From positions 1-64,000 of the forward strand of contig NZ_JAGFWR010000023.1 in assembly GCF_017599305.1 (NCBI RefSeq): a DNA stretch of 64,000 nt. The letters run 5' to 3'. This DNA comes from Micromonospora antibiotica (lineage in GTDB: Bacteria > Actinomycetota > Actinomycetes > Mycobacteriales > Micromonosporaceae). A program made the translations under genes and the position numbers. This document shows positions 8,379 through 17,094 of this stretch, piece after piece. Under the pieces are notes generated by a model. It saw nothing but the letters and a program-made list of their open reading frames with translations. It searched no databases and was not told where the DNA came from. The stretch's first letter is position 1, and the number at the start of each line of letters is the position of its first letter.

Positions 8379-9164
8379 GTGAAGTACGAGATCCTTGGCG
8401 AGATACGGGTCCATGGCGTCGGCGGTGTCGTCACACCACGTACCCGCAAGACCGAGACCCTGCTGGCGGTGCTGCTGGCGAAGACGAACCAGATGGTCAC
8501 CTCCGACCAGTTGCTCAGCGAGATCTGGGGCGAGGACACGCCCAGCCGGGCCAACGACGCGCTCTACGTCTACATCTCCCAGCTCCGCAAGGTGCTACGC
8601 GCCAGCGGCCACGACGCCGCCATCATGACCCGGCCCCGGGGGTACACCATCCTGACCGCCGAGGGCGACCTGGACGCCGACGAGTTCCGCCGGCTGGCCC
8701 ACCTCGGCCAGCAGCTACGCCGGGCCGGCCAGTTCTTCCCGGCTGCCCAGACCCTGCGCAGGGCCCTCCTGCTCTGGGGCGGACCCGCGTTCAGCGGACT
8801 GATCGACAGCCCGGTCGTGTACGCGTACGCCACCCTGCTCAACGAGCTGCGCATCGAGTGCCTGGAGCAGCTGATGGAGATCGAGCTGACCCTCGGCGGC
8901 CACCGTGAGATCGTCGGCCAGCTCTCCGCCCTCATCACCGAGCAGCCCCTACGCGAGAAGCTCTACCAGTACCTGATGCTCGCCCTGCACCGTTCGGACC
9001 GCCGGGCCGAGGCGTTGGCCGTCTTCCACACCGCCCGCCAGCGGCTCGACATGGAGATCGGCATCGAGCCCTGCCAGGCCCTGCGCGATCTGCACCAGGA
9101 CATCCTCCAGGACCGCGACCTCGGATCGTCGATTCTGGTCAGCCCGCTGGCGGCGGCGTCGTGA
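8379..9164 (+). CDS. SARP-family pathway activator (wHTH-BTAD only)
   Basis: 261 residues: winged-helix domain (~5-95, KYEILGEIRV then LLSEIWGEDTPSRA) followed by BTAD (~100-245, EIGIEPCQALRDLHQDIL). This short form equals ActII-ORF4/DnrI-type activators that switch on a single cluster. The GTG start follows GGGGGGGAA at 8365-8373. Its stop overlaps the thioesterase start in a GTGA junction, so regulator and thioesterase are translationally coupled. Likely target: the thioesterase/NRPS/P450 genes downstream and possibly the PKS genes to the left. Confidence 0.92.
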   Translation: MKYEILGEIRVHGVGGVVTPRTRKTETLLAVLLAKTNQMVTSDQLLSEIWGEDTPSRANDALYVYISQLRKVLRASGHDAAIMTRPRGYTILTAEGDLDADEFRRLAHLGQQLRRAGQFFPAAQTLRRALLLWGGPAFSGLIDSPVVYAYATLLNELRIECLEQLMEIELTLGGHREIVGQLSALITEQPLREKLYQYLMLALHRSDRRAEALAVFHTARQRLDMEIGIEPCQALRDLHQDILQDRDLGSSILVSPLAAAS

Positions 9165-9937
9165 CCACGACCACGGCGAACGCGCCGTACCGCACCGACG
9201 AGCCCGACCTCTGGCTACGCCGGTTCGGCACCCGCAGCAGCGGCGGACCCACCCTGATCTGCCTGCCGCACGCCGGCGGCGCGGCGACGTTCTTCCGGCC
9301 GCTCGTCGAACTGCTCGCCGCCGAGGCGGACGTCACGTGCGTGCAGTACCCCGGCCGGCAGGACCGCCGCAATGAGCCGCCGGTCGGCACCATCGACGCC
9401 CTGGCCGACCTGCTGACCGAGGTGATCCGGGCGGCCGTGCCCGGACCGGTGGCGCTGTTCGGGCACAGCATGGGCGCGATCCTCGGCTTCGAGGTGGCGT
9501 TGCGCCTGGAACAGCTCGGGGTCGCCCCGCTGTGGCTGTTCGCCTCCGGTCGCCGGGCGCCCGGGGTGTCCCGGCACGAGACGGTCCACCTGCGCGACGA
9601 CCGGGGGTTGCTCGCCGACGTCGCGGAACTCAGCGGCACCGATGACGACGTCTTCGCCGACGAGGAACTGACGGCGATGGTGTTGCCGGCCATCCGGGCC
9701 GACTACCGGGCGATCGAGACGTACGCGCCCCGGGCCGGGGTGCCCCGGCTGCGGTGCCCGGTGACGGCGCTGCACGGCAGTTCCGACCCCCGGGTCGAGC
9801 TCGCCGACGCGCGGGCCTGGGCGGGCCACACCGACGGCGGATTCCGACTGCAACCGTTCGCCGGCGACCATTTCTTCCTGCTGCGGCACTGGGCCCCGGT
9901 GGCCCGGGCGATCCGGGTGGATCTGCGGCTGGGCTGA
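9161..9937 (+). CDS. Type II thioesterase
   Basis: 258 residues, alpha/beta hydrolase fold. ICLPHAGGAATFFRPL is the family N-terminal signature, GHSMG holds the catalytic Ser near residue 107, Asp lies in GSSDPRVEL and His in GDHFFLL. Such stand-alone enzymes remove stalled or wrong acyl groups from PKS and NRPS carrier domains. It overlaps the SARP stop by four bases. A hairpin follows the gene. Because the visible PKS and NRPS subunits have no fused thioesterase, this enzyme or the next hydrolase could also help release product, but editing is the usual role. Confidence 0.93.
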   Translation: MTTTTANAPYRTDEPDLWLRRFGTRSSGGPTLICLPHAGGAATFFRPLVELLAAEADVTCVQYPGRQDRRNEPPVGTIDALADLLTEVIRAAVPGPVALFGHSMGAILGFEVALRLEQLGVAPLWLFASGRRAPGVSRHETVHLRDDRGLLADVAELSGTDDDVFADEELTAMVLPAIRADYRAIETYAPRAGVPRLRCPVTALHGSSDPRVELADARAWAGHTDGGFRLQPFAGDHFFLLRHWAPVARAIRVDLRLG

Positions 9938-9952
9938 GCCCCCATCGACACG

Positions 9953-9988
9953 GACCGGCCCCGGTGCGCACAGGCAGCGGGGTCGGTC
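9953..9988 (+). terminator. GC-rich hairpin after the thioesterase gene
   Basis: Arms GACCGGCCCCG (9953-9963) and CGGGGTCGGTC (9978-9988) pair with one mismatch over a 14-base loop, 15 bases after the stop. It has no U-tract, which is common in actinomycetes. It suggests the next gene has its own promoter in 9989-10122. Confidence 0.45.
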
Positions 9989-10122
9989 GGATGGCGTCCC
10001 CCATTGCCGTCCGCAGTGGCGAAGATCGGCATCGATCGACGCGTGGTCCGGCTTTAGAACGGTTTCAGTGACCGGCCATAGCGTTCCCCAGACGGACAGT
10101 GGAGCGAGGGGACCGAAACACG

Positions 10123-10974
10123 ATGAATGAATCGACCACCTGGCGAGCATTGACGACAGGCAGCACCGACGAGGTCGCGTTGGCCATCGACTTCGACGCC
10201 ACCGGCCGCCCGGAGGCGCGGTTCGCCGACCTGGCACCGCACCTGGGGCCGGATTCGAGCGTGTGGGAGACCGTTCCGCTCGGCATGGACGCGTTGGCCG
10301 GGCCCAGCGGCGAGGGATACGTGAAGCGCTGGGCCGACGAGGTCCGCGACAGCGGCCGTACGGTGACGGCGGTCATGGGATTCTGCGCCGGGGGCGCACT
10401 GGCTCCGGCCCTGGCCGCGCAGGTGGGTCAGTGGCAGGCGGAGCCCCAGCTGATCCTGTTCGACCCCGAGACCGTCACGCCGCTGACCATGTACTGGCAG
10501 TTCGCCAAGATCATCGAGGTGGCCACCTCCTCGCTGACGCCGACCGAGCTGGACGAGGCGCGGGAGGCGGGCCGGCAGGCCCAACGCGACCTCGCCGGCC
10601 TGGAGCCGCTGGCGGACCGGCTCAGCGAGATCTTCGGACAGGTCGGCGCGGTGGCCTTCCCCCGGCTCGGCCTGGACGCCACGAGCGGCGCCGAGGTGGT
10701 CACCCTCTTCCGCTCCTTCATCAGCTACCTCTGCGCCGCCGGCCAGTTCGACCCGCTGCCGGCGTGGTCGCGGGCGACGGTGCTCACCTCGGCGAGCCCC
10801 ACCAGCGGCCTCAACGGGTACCGGACGATCAACCCGCAGGCCCCGACGAACCTCGCCGGCAACGAGATCACCTTCCCGGTCGAGCACGCCGGGATGCTCG
10901 CCGACCCGGCGGTCGCCGCAGCCACCCGCGAGCTGCTCAGCCGGGTGCGGGTCCACGGGGGGGCACGGTCGTGA
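10123..10974 (+). CDS. Alpha/beta-hydrolase (thioesterase-like) with Cys nucleophile
   Basis: 283 residues. The nucleophile elbow reads MGFCAGGAL, so Cys takes the place of Ser in the GxSxG motif of thioesterases; a late VEHAGMLADPAV segment fits the catalytic His region of thioesterase domains. The middle is a helical lid rich in Ala and Glu. The GxCxGG elbow also occurs in dienelactone hydrolases, but length and C-terminus look more like a PKS/NRPS thioesterase. ATG 10123 follows GCGAGGGGA by ten bases. Its stop overlaps the NRPS start (GTGA), so it is coupled to the NRPS and could act on the glycyl intermediate or as the missing release enzyme (inference). Confidence 0.7.
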   Translation: MNESTTWRALTTGSTDEVALAIDFDATGRPEARFADLAPHLGPDSSVWETVPLGMDALAGPSGEGYVKRWADEVRDSGRTVTAVMGFCAGGALAPALAAQVGQWQAEPQLILFDPETVTPLTMYWQFAKIIEVATSSLTPTELDEAREAGRQAQRDLAGLEPLADRLSEIFGQVGAVAFPRLGLDATSGAEVVTLFRSFISYLCAAGQFDPLPAWSRATVLTSASPTSGLNGYRTINPQAPTNLAGNEITFPVEHAGMLADPAVAAATRELLSRVRVHGGARS

Positions 10975-13900
10975 CCGGGCCGGCCGCCGCCACCCGCAAA
11001 GAGGAGGCGCTGTGGATGCTCGACCAACTCGTCCCGGGCTCCGGCGTCAACAACCTGGCGGTGGCCCTCGACGTCGAGGGTGAACTCGGGGACTGGGAGC
11101 TGGAGGAGACCCTCGCCCGGCTGCTGGAACGGCACGCCACGCTGCGTACGGTCTTCCGCGACACCCCGGCGGGGCTGTTGCGGCACGTCCTCGGCCCGAC
11201 CGAGATCACCATCACGCTGGACCAGTACGAGGTCACCCGGGCCGACCTGGAGGAACTGCTCACCGACTACGTGGGTCGCCCGTTCGCGATGGACGGCAGC
11301 CCGCTGCTGCGCGCCGGACGGTTCCGCACCCCCGAGGGGGACGTGCTCTGCCTCGCCGTGCACCACCTCAACTTCGACGCCCTCTCCTCGGTGGTGCTGA
11401 CCGAGGAACTGGTCGCCCACTACACCGCGATCTCGGAGGACGCCGAGCCGCCCGCCGAACTGGCGCAGTCGGCCCCGGTCTGCGTGGAGACGGCACCGAG
11501 CCAACGCAGCCTCACCTACTGGCGGGACCAGCTGGCCGGGTTCGACCCGTCCGGTCTCGCCCTGTGGTGCGAGGCCCCGGACGTGGCCCAACCGACCCTC
11601 ACCGGCGACCGGGTCAGCGCCCGCCTGTCGGCGGCGGCGTACGACGCGGTGCGTACCCTCGCCCGGCAGCTGCGGGCACCGGAGGCGGTCATCCTCTACG
11701 CGGCGTACAGCCTGCTGCTGTCCCGGCACGGCGCCGGCCGGGACGTCGTCGTGGGCGCACCCGCCTCGCTACGGACCGCCGAGAGCAGCCGGGCCGTCGG
11801 CTACCACATCAACACGCTGCCGCTGCGGCTGCGCATCCCGCCGGGCGTCACCTTCGCCAGCCTGGTCGGGGAGGCCCGTGGGGTGTTCCTCGCCTCGATC
11901 ATCCACCGCGAGGTGCCCGTCGAGGCGCTGATGGCGCAGTTCCGACCGGCCACCGGTTCCTGGCGCAACCCGGTCTTCAAGCACCTGTTCAACTACGTCC
12001 CGGACGAGGGGCAGGCCAGCTACGACCTCGGTGGGCTGCGGGCCGAACGACGCATCGTGGAGAACGGCTTCAGCAAGTTCGACCTGGAGTTCTTCGTCAT
12101 CTCGACGACCGGCGCGCTGGACGTACGGGCGGTCTTCTACACCGAGGTCCTCGGGCGGGCGGACGTGACCGCCATGCTGGCGCGCTTCGACGCGCTGCTG
12201 GTGACGCTCGGCCAGCGCAGCGGGGAGCCGGTCGACGCGCTACCCCTGCACGCCCCGGCGGACCTCGCCACCATCGGCGCGGCGAACGCGACCACCCGTC
12301 CGGTACGAAGCCCCTCGGTGCTGACGGCCATCGCCGCCCGGGTCGCGGCGGCACCGACGGCGGTGGCGGTCCGCGACGGCGACCGCGAGGTGTCGTACGC
12401 CCAGATCTGGGCGGCGGCGGAGCACACCCGGACGGCCCTACGCGCGGCCGGGGTGGGCCCGGGCGGGGTGGTCGCCCTGCTGGGCCGGCGGGGTCCGGAA
12501 CTGGTCGGCGCGGTCCTGGGCACCTGGCTGGCCGGGGCCGCCTACCTGCCGATCGACCCGGCCCACCCGTACCAACGGATCGTCCACCAGCTCGACGACT
12601 CGGGCGCGGGGGTGGTGATCGCCGATCCGGGCACCCCGGTGCCGGAGGTGCCCGGCCGGGTGGTGCTGCACCCGGTGGAGGTCACCACCGCCGAGCCGAC
12701 CCCGGTCGACCCGGCCACCGACGGGTTCGCCGCCGGTGCGGACCCGGCCTACCTCATCTACACCTCCGGGTCGACCGGACGCCCGAAGGGCACCTGGATC
12801 ACCCACCGGGCGCTGGCCAACCTGATCGAGCACTTCGTCGAGCTGCTCCACGCCGACGCGCGCACCGCGACCCTCTGGCTGACCACGTTCAGCTTCGACA
12901 TCTCGGCCCTGGAACTCTTCCTGCCCCTGGCGGCCGGCGGCTCGACCGTGGTCGCCCCGGACGCCGCCCGCACCGACGGGTCGGTGCTGCTGGACGTGCT
13001 GCGGCAGCATCCGGTCGACATCGTGCAGGCGACACCGACGACCTGGCGGCTGGTGGCCGAACAGGCGGGGGACGTCCTACGCGACGTCCAGCTGCTCAGC
13101 GGCGGCGAGGCGCTGCCCGCCGGGCTGGCCCGGCAACTCGCCGGGGCCGGCCGGGAACTGCACAACGTCTACGGCCCCACGGAGACGACCATCTGGTCCA
13201 CCGCGGCGCTGCTCGACTCCCCGTTCAGCGGGCCCGTCCACGTCGGTACGCCGATCGCGAACACGCAGGTCCTCGTCGTCGACCCGGAGGGTCGCGAGCT
13301 GCCGGTGGGCCTGCACGGGGAACTCTGCATCGCCGGCGCGGGTGTGGCGATCGGCTACCACCGCCGCCCGGAACTGACCGCCGAACGGTTCGGCGGGCAC
13401 GAGCGGTACGGGCGGTTCTACCGCACCGGGGACCTGGCCCGCTGGCGGCCGGACGGCACCATCGAGGTGCTCGGCCGGATGGACCGCCAGGTGAAACTGC
13501 GGGGCAACCGGATCGAGCTGGGCGAGGTCGAGTCGGTGCTCGGTGAGCATCCCGCGGTCGACGCGGCGGCGGTGCTGGTGCACGGTGGCGCGGACGGCAC
13601 ACTCGTCGCGTTCGTCGTCGGCCCCGACCCGGACGACGCCGTCCACGACGACCTCTGGCGGCACGCCATCGGGGTGCTGCCGCACGCCGCGGTGCCGCAG
13701 GAGTTCATCGTCGTGGCGGGCTTCCCGACCACCGGCAACGACAAGGTCGACTATCCCGCGCTGGGTCGGCTCGCCGAGGAGCGGCAACGCCGGGCACGCG
13801 AGGCCGTACGCCCGGCGGCGGCCAGCGGCGACCCGGTGGTCGACGAGCTGATCACCCTGTGGCAGGACCTGCTCGGCCACGCCGACGTGCACGCCGCGTC

Positions 13901-14081
13901 CAACTTCTTCACCGCCGGGGGGCACTCGTTGCTCGCCGCCCGGCTCGTCCAGCAGGTCGAGGCCCGGCTGCGGGTCCGGCTCGCGCTGGCCGACATCTTC
14001 GCCAACCCCACGCCGACCGCACTCGCCGAGGGCGTACGGGCGGCCCAGCGGCAGCGCCTCGACCGGATCTCACTCAACTAA
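10971..14081 (+). CDS. Single-module NRPS, C-A-T, predicted to load glycine
   Basis: 1036 residues. Condensation domain ~5-430 with active-site HHLNFDA near residue 130 (the usual last Gly of HHxxxDG is Ala). Adenylation domain ~440-930 with YTSGSTGRPKGTW near 597, FSFDISALELF, NVYGPTETT, YRTGDLARW and NDKVDY. Reading the ten specificity positions by eye gives D-I-L-Q-L-G-V-I-W-K, one conservative change from the known glycine code DILQLGLIWK. A carrier domain near 950-1025 has GGHSLLAARL. There is no epimerase or thioesterase. The GTG start overlaps the preceding stop by four bases. In context it should condense an upstream acyl chain, perhaps from the PKS, with glycine. Confidence 0.93.
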   Translation: MTGPAAATRKEEALWMLDQLVPGSGVNNLAVALDVEGELGDWELEETLARLLERHATLRTVFRDTPAGLLRHVLGPTEITITLDQYEVTRADLEELLTDYVGRPFAMDGSPLLRAGRFRTPEGDVLCLAVHHLNFDALSSVVLTEELVAHYTAISEDAEPPAELAQSAPVCVETAPSQRSLTYWRDQLAGFDPSGLALWCEAPDVAQPTLTGDRVSARLSAAAYDAVRTLARQLRAPEAVILYAAYSLLLSRHGAGRDVVVGAPASLRTAESSRAVGYHINTLPLRLRIPPGVTFASLVGEARGVFLASIIHREVPVEALMAQFRPATGSWRNPVFKHLFNYVPDEGQASYDLGGLRAERRIVENGFSKFDLEFFVISTTGALDVRAVFYTEVLGRADVTAMLARFDALLVTLGQRSGEPVDALPLHAPADLATIGAANATTRPVRSPSVLTAIAARVAAAPTAVAVRDGDREVSYAQIWAAAEHTRTALRAAGVGPGGVVALLGRRGPELVGAVLGTWLAGAAYLPIDPAHPYQRIVHQLDDSGAGVVIADPGTPVPEVPGRVVLHPVEVTTAEPTPVDPATDGFAAGADPAYLIYTSGSTGRPKGTWITHRALANLIEHFVELLHADARTATLWLTTFSFDISALELFLPLAAGGSTVVAPDAARTDGSVLLDVLRQHPVDIVQATPTTWRLVAEQAGDVLRDVQLLSGGEALPAGLARQLAGAGRELHNVYGPTETTIWSTAALLDSPFSGPVHVGTPIANTQVLVVDPEGRELPVGLHGELCIAGAGVAIGYHRRPELTAERFGGHERYGRFYRTGDLARWRPDGTIEVLGRMDRQVKLRGNRIELGEVESVLGEHPAVDAAAVLVHGGADGTLVAFVVGPDPDDAVHDDLWRHAIGVLPHAAVPQEFIVVAGFPTTGNDKVDYPALGRLAEERQRRAREAVRPAAASGDPVVDELITLWQDLLGHADVHAASNFFTAGGHSLLAARLVQQVEARLRVRLALADIFANPTPTALAEGVRAAQRQRLDRISLN

Positions 14082-14093
14082 GGAGCATCCACC

Positions 14094-15311
14094 ATGACAA
14101 TCACCAGCGACCTGCCCGTCGTCGACCTGCCCGCGCTGCCGTTCGAGCGCGACCAGTTCGACGTCAACGGCATCGCACCCCTGTTCCGCGAGCTACGGGA
14201 CACCCAACCGATCGTCCGGGTGCGTACCTCGGCCGGTGACGAGGCGTGGCTGGTCACCCGGTACGAGGAGGTCAAGACGCTGCTCAACGACCCGCGTCTG
14301 GGCCGATCGCACCCGGAGCCGGCCAAGGCGGCCCGGGTCGCGAACGCGGCCGTGCTGACCGGGCCGCTGGGCACCCCGGACAAGGAGGTCGCCGCCCGGC
14401 AGCGGTTCCGGCGGCTGATCGGGCCGTCGTTCGCCGCCCGCCGGGTGGAGAAGCTGCGCGGGCAGGTGCAGGAGATCGTCGACCAGCTGCTCGACGATCT
14501 CGCGGCGAGTCCGCAGCCGGCCGACTTCCACGAGGCCCTCTCGTTCCCGCTGCCGGTCCTGGTCATCTGCCAGCTGCTGGGCGTGCCGACGGAGGACCGC
14601 ACCGAGTTCCGGCACTACTCGGCCGGCGCCACCGCGCTCGACGACCCCGCCGCGGCGAAGGCCGCCTGGGAACGGCTCGTCGCCTACATGTACCGGCTGA
14701 TCGACATCAAGCGGGCCGAGCCGGGCGAGGACGTCTTCTCCGACCTGCTCGCGGTCGCCGAGCAGGAGAACCTCACCGACGACGAGATCGCCCGGATGGG
14801 TGCCGGCCTGCTCTTCGCCGGCCATGAGACCACGGTCACCCGGCTGGACCTCGGCACCCTGCTGCTGCTCACCCACCCCGACCAGCGGGAGAAGCTGCAG
14901 AACGACCTGAGCCTGGTGCCGTCCGCGGTCGAGGAGATGCTGCGCATGGTCGCCCCGTCCACCCAGGACGTCCTGCCCCGCTACGCGCACCAGGACATCA
15001 CGGTCTGCGGCACCGACGTACCGGCCGGTGACCTGGTCCTGCTGGCCTTCACCGCGACCAACCGGGACCCGGACGTCTTCGTCGACCCGGACCGCTTCGA
15101 CATCACCCGCGACTCGGACCGGCACATCGCGTTCGGGCACGGGCCCCGGTTCTGCATCGGGTCGAGCCTCGCGCGGGCCGAGTTGCAGTGCCTGTTCGCG
15201 ACGTTGCTCGTCCGCTTCCCCAACCTCCAGCTCGCTGTCCCCCCAGCCGAGCTGGAGTTCCGCGACTTCACCCTCACCGGTGGCGTAACCTCCCTTCCCG
15301 TCACCTGGTGA
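14094..15311 (+). CDS. Cytochrome P450
   Basis: 405 residues, soluble bacterial class. I-helix oxygen motif AGHETT near residue 244, ExxR as EEMLR near 282, and heme loop FGHGPRFCIGSSLARAEL with the thiolate at Cys354. AAGGAG lies eight bases before the ATG, and the gap to the NRPS is 12 bases, so the two are co-transcribed. It probably hydroxylates the carrier-bound intermediate or the finished product. Redox partners are not seen nearby. Confidence 0.95.
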   Translation: MTITSDLPVVDLPALPFERDQFDVNGIAPLFRELRDTQPIVRVRTSAGDEAWLVTRYEEVKTLLNDPRLGRSHPEPAKAARVANAAVLTGPLGTPDKEVAARQRFRRLIGPSFAARRVEKLRGQVQEIVDQLLDDLAASPQPADFHEALSFPLPVLVICQLLGVPTEDRTEFRHYSAGATALDDPAAAKAAWERLVAYMYRLIDIKRAEPGEDVFSDLLAVAEQENLTDDEIARMGAGLLFAGHETTVTRLDLGTLLLLTHPDQREKLQNDLSLVPSAVEEMLRMVAPSTQDVLPRYAHQDITVCGTDVPAGDLVLLAFTATNRDPDVFVDPDRFDITRDSDRHIAFGHGPRFCIGSSLARAELQCLFATLLVRFPNLQLAVPPAELEFRDFTLTGGVTSLPVTW

Positions 15312-15440
15312 GCTGAATTCGCGGAACCAATTGGCACCGCCGGCCACGTCCCGCCGGCGGTGCCAGTGCCGTGCCCGCCACCACCCTTCCGGCATACCCG
15401 GACCCGGCCCCACGGGATGCCCCGGCCCACATGGGCCGGT

Positions 15441-15525
15441 CCCCGCGAAACCCCGGTCCCCGCGAAACCCCGGTCCGCGCGAAAGCCCGTTCCCCGCGAA
15501 AGCCCGGTCCGCGCGAAAGCGAAAC
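15441..15525. repeat. Five tandem 17-bp repeats between convergent genes
   Basis: Five contiguous units start at 15441, 15458, 15475, 15492 and 15509. The first two are identical (CCCCGCGAAACCCCGGT); the others vary at a few bases but keep GCGAAA at the same place. The unit length is not a multiple of three and no gene spans it. It lies in the ~370-base gap 15312-15683 between the P450 and the DUF5988 gene, which otherwise shows nothing clear. Confidence 0.85.
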
Positions 15526-15683
15526 CGCCGTCCACACCCGCCCGGAGCCCGGTCCCTGCACAGGTCCGCCGGCCGCGCCGACCGCTACCTGCCCGACCCG
15601 ACTGCCGGGCACGGATCAGGTGCGAACAGCGCGGTGGCCGCCATCGGGGGGATGATGGCGGCCACCGCGGGTGGAGGGAAATG

Positions 15684-15899
15684 TCACTCGGCGACGCGGG
15701 TCTGCGCCGTCCAGCGGTAGATGACGACGTCACCGTCGACTGCCGTCAGCGACTCTTCGGTGCGCTCGAAGTGCTCGTAGCCGCAGCCGTACCGGACTTT
15801 GATCTTCGGCTCCAGGCTGCTCACCAGTCGGGCCCGAAAGTCGTCGGGAAAACCGTTCGGGCCGCCCTCGAGACGAACCTTCACCTGCGACGTGGTCAT
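15684..15899 (-). CDS. Small DUF5988-like protein
   Basis: 71 residues. The pattern LEGGP near the N-terminus, YGCGYEHFERT in the middle and VIYRWTAQTRVAE at the end matches the small DUF5988 proteins often found in actinomycete natural-product clusters; their function is not established. The ATG at 15899 was preferred over that at 15905 because GGAGGT (15906-15911) is six bases from the former and touches the latter. It may belong to the biosynthetic cluster and mark its right side. Confidence 0.75.
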   Translation of the reverse strand: MTTSQVKVRLEGGPNGFPDDFRARLVSSLEPKIKVRYGCGYEHFERTEESLTAVDGDVVIYRWTAQTRVAE

Positions 15900-16062
15900 G
15901 GCCATACCTCCGGCTCTGTGCGGTCGACGGGCTGTGCCCGACGGTGGGGTCGGGAAGCGCCGGTGCCGACGTCCCGGTCGGTGACGATGTCGGGCCGGTC
16001 CCCGGCCCGCACGGTCCGGGGACGTCCTCGGCCCCGCCCCTCTCGTCTCCGGTGCACGGCGA

Positions 16063-17094
16063 TCAGCCGATCGTCCAGGTGTCGCCGCTGTCGAGCAGTT
16101 CGGCGAGCATCCCCGTCGGATCGTGCGGCATGGTCGCGGTGGCGTGCGCGAGCTGCGTGCGTACGGTGTCGTCGTAGCAGGGCCGGTCGATGGCGCGGAA
16201 CACGCCGACCGGGGTGGTGCCCAGGTCGGAGCCGGAGAGCCGGGTCAGCGCGAACGCGTACGCCGGGTCGGTGACCGACTCGTCGTGCACCACGATCTCG
16301 CCGGCGGGCACCTCCGCGGTGCGGCGTACGACGAGCCCGAAGCCGCCCGGCGGATGCGTGACGCAGAACCGGCCGTCCGCACCGAACCGGATCGGCTCGC
16401 CGTGGGTGAGCCGGATCAGGTGGTCGTCGCGGACGTCCGGGTCCTTGAGCGGCGCGAAGGCACCGTCGTTGAAGATGTTGCAGTTCTGGTAGATCTCGAC
16501 GAACGCCGAGCCGCGGTGGGCCGCGGCGGCCCGCAGTACCGACTGCAGGTGCTGACGGTCGGCGTCCAGGGTACGGGCGACGAAGCTCGCCTCGGCGCCG
16601 AGCGCCAGCGAGAGCGGGTTAAAGGGTGTGTCGGGCGAGCCGACCGGCGTCGACTTGGTGGTCTTGCCCAGCTCGGACGTCGGCGAGTACTGCCCCTTGG
16701 TCAGGCCGTAGATCCGGTTGTTGAACATCAGGATCTTGAGGTTGACGTTGCGGCGCAGGGCGTGGATCAGGTGGTTGCCCCCGATCGACAGCGCGTCGCC
16801 GTCACCGGTGACCACCCAGACCGACAGGTCGGGCCGGCTGACGGACAGGCCGGTGGCGATGGCGGGGGCACGCCCGTGGATCGAGTGCATCCCGTAGGTG
16901 TCCAGGTAGTACGGGAAGCGCGACGAGCAGCCGATACCGGAGATGAAGACGATGTTCTCGCGCGGGATGCCCAACTCGGGCAGGAACCCCTGCACCGCGG
17001 CGAGGATGGCGTAGTCACCGCACCCGGGGCACCAGCGGACCTCCTGGTCGGAGCGGAAGTCCCGGGCGGTCAACGACAGGGCGACCTCAGGCAT
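16063..17094 (-). CDS. korB: 2-oxoacid:ferredoxin oxidoreductase, beta subunit
   Basis: 343 residues. VRWCPGCGD, GIGCSSRFPYY and the later QNCNIFN supply the Cys residues for the [4Fe-4S] cluster of the family; GDGDALSIGGNH followed by NNRIYGLTKGQ is the thiamine diphosphate/Mg site. It partners with the alpha subunit to oxidise a 2-oxoacid (2-oxoglutarate most often) to acyl-CoA with reduction of ferredoxin. The ATG at 17094 overlaps the alpha stop by eight bases; a GTG one codon earlier is possible. It ends the hydrolase-korA-korB operon. Confidence 0.95.
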   Translation of the reverse strand: MPEVALSLTARDFRSDQEVRWCPGCGDYAILAAVQGFLPELGIPRENIVFISGIGCSSRFPYYLDTYGMHSIHGRAPAIATGLSVSRPDLSVWVVTGDGDALSIGGNHLIHALRRNVNLKILMFNNRIYGLTKGQYSPTSELGKTTKSTPVGSPDTPFNPLSLALGAEASFVARTLDADRQHLQSVLRAAAAHRGSAFVEIYQNCNIFNDGAFAPLKDPDVRDDHLIRLTHGEPIRFGADGRFCVTHPPGGFGLVVRRTAEVPAGEIVVHDESVTDPAYAFALTRLSGSDLGTTPVGVFRAIDRPCYDDTVRTQLAHATATMPHDPTGMLAELLDSGDTWTIG

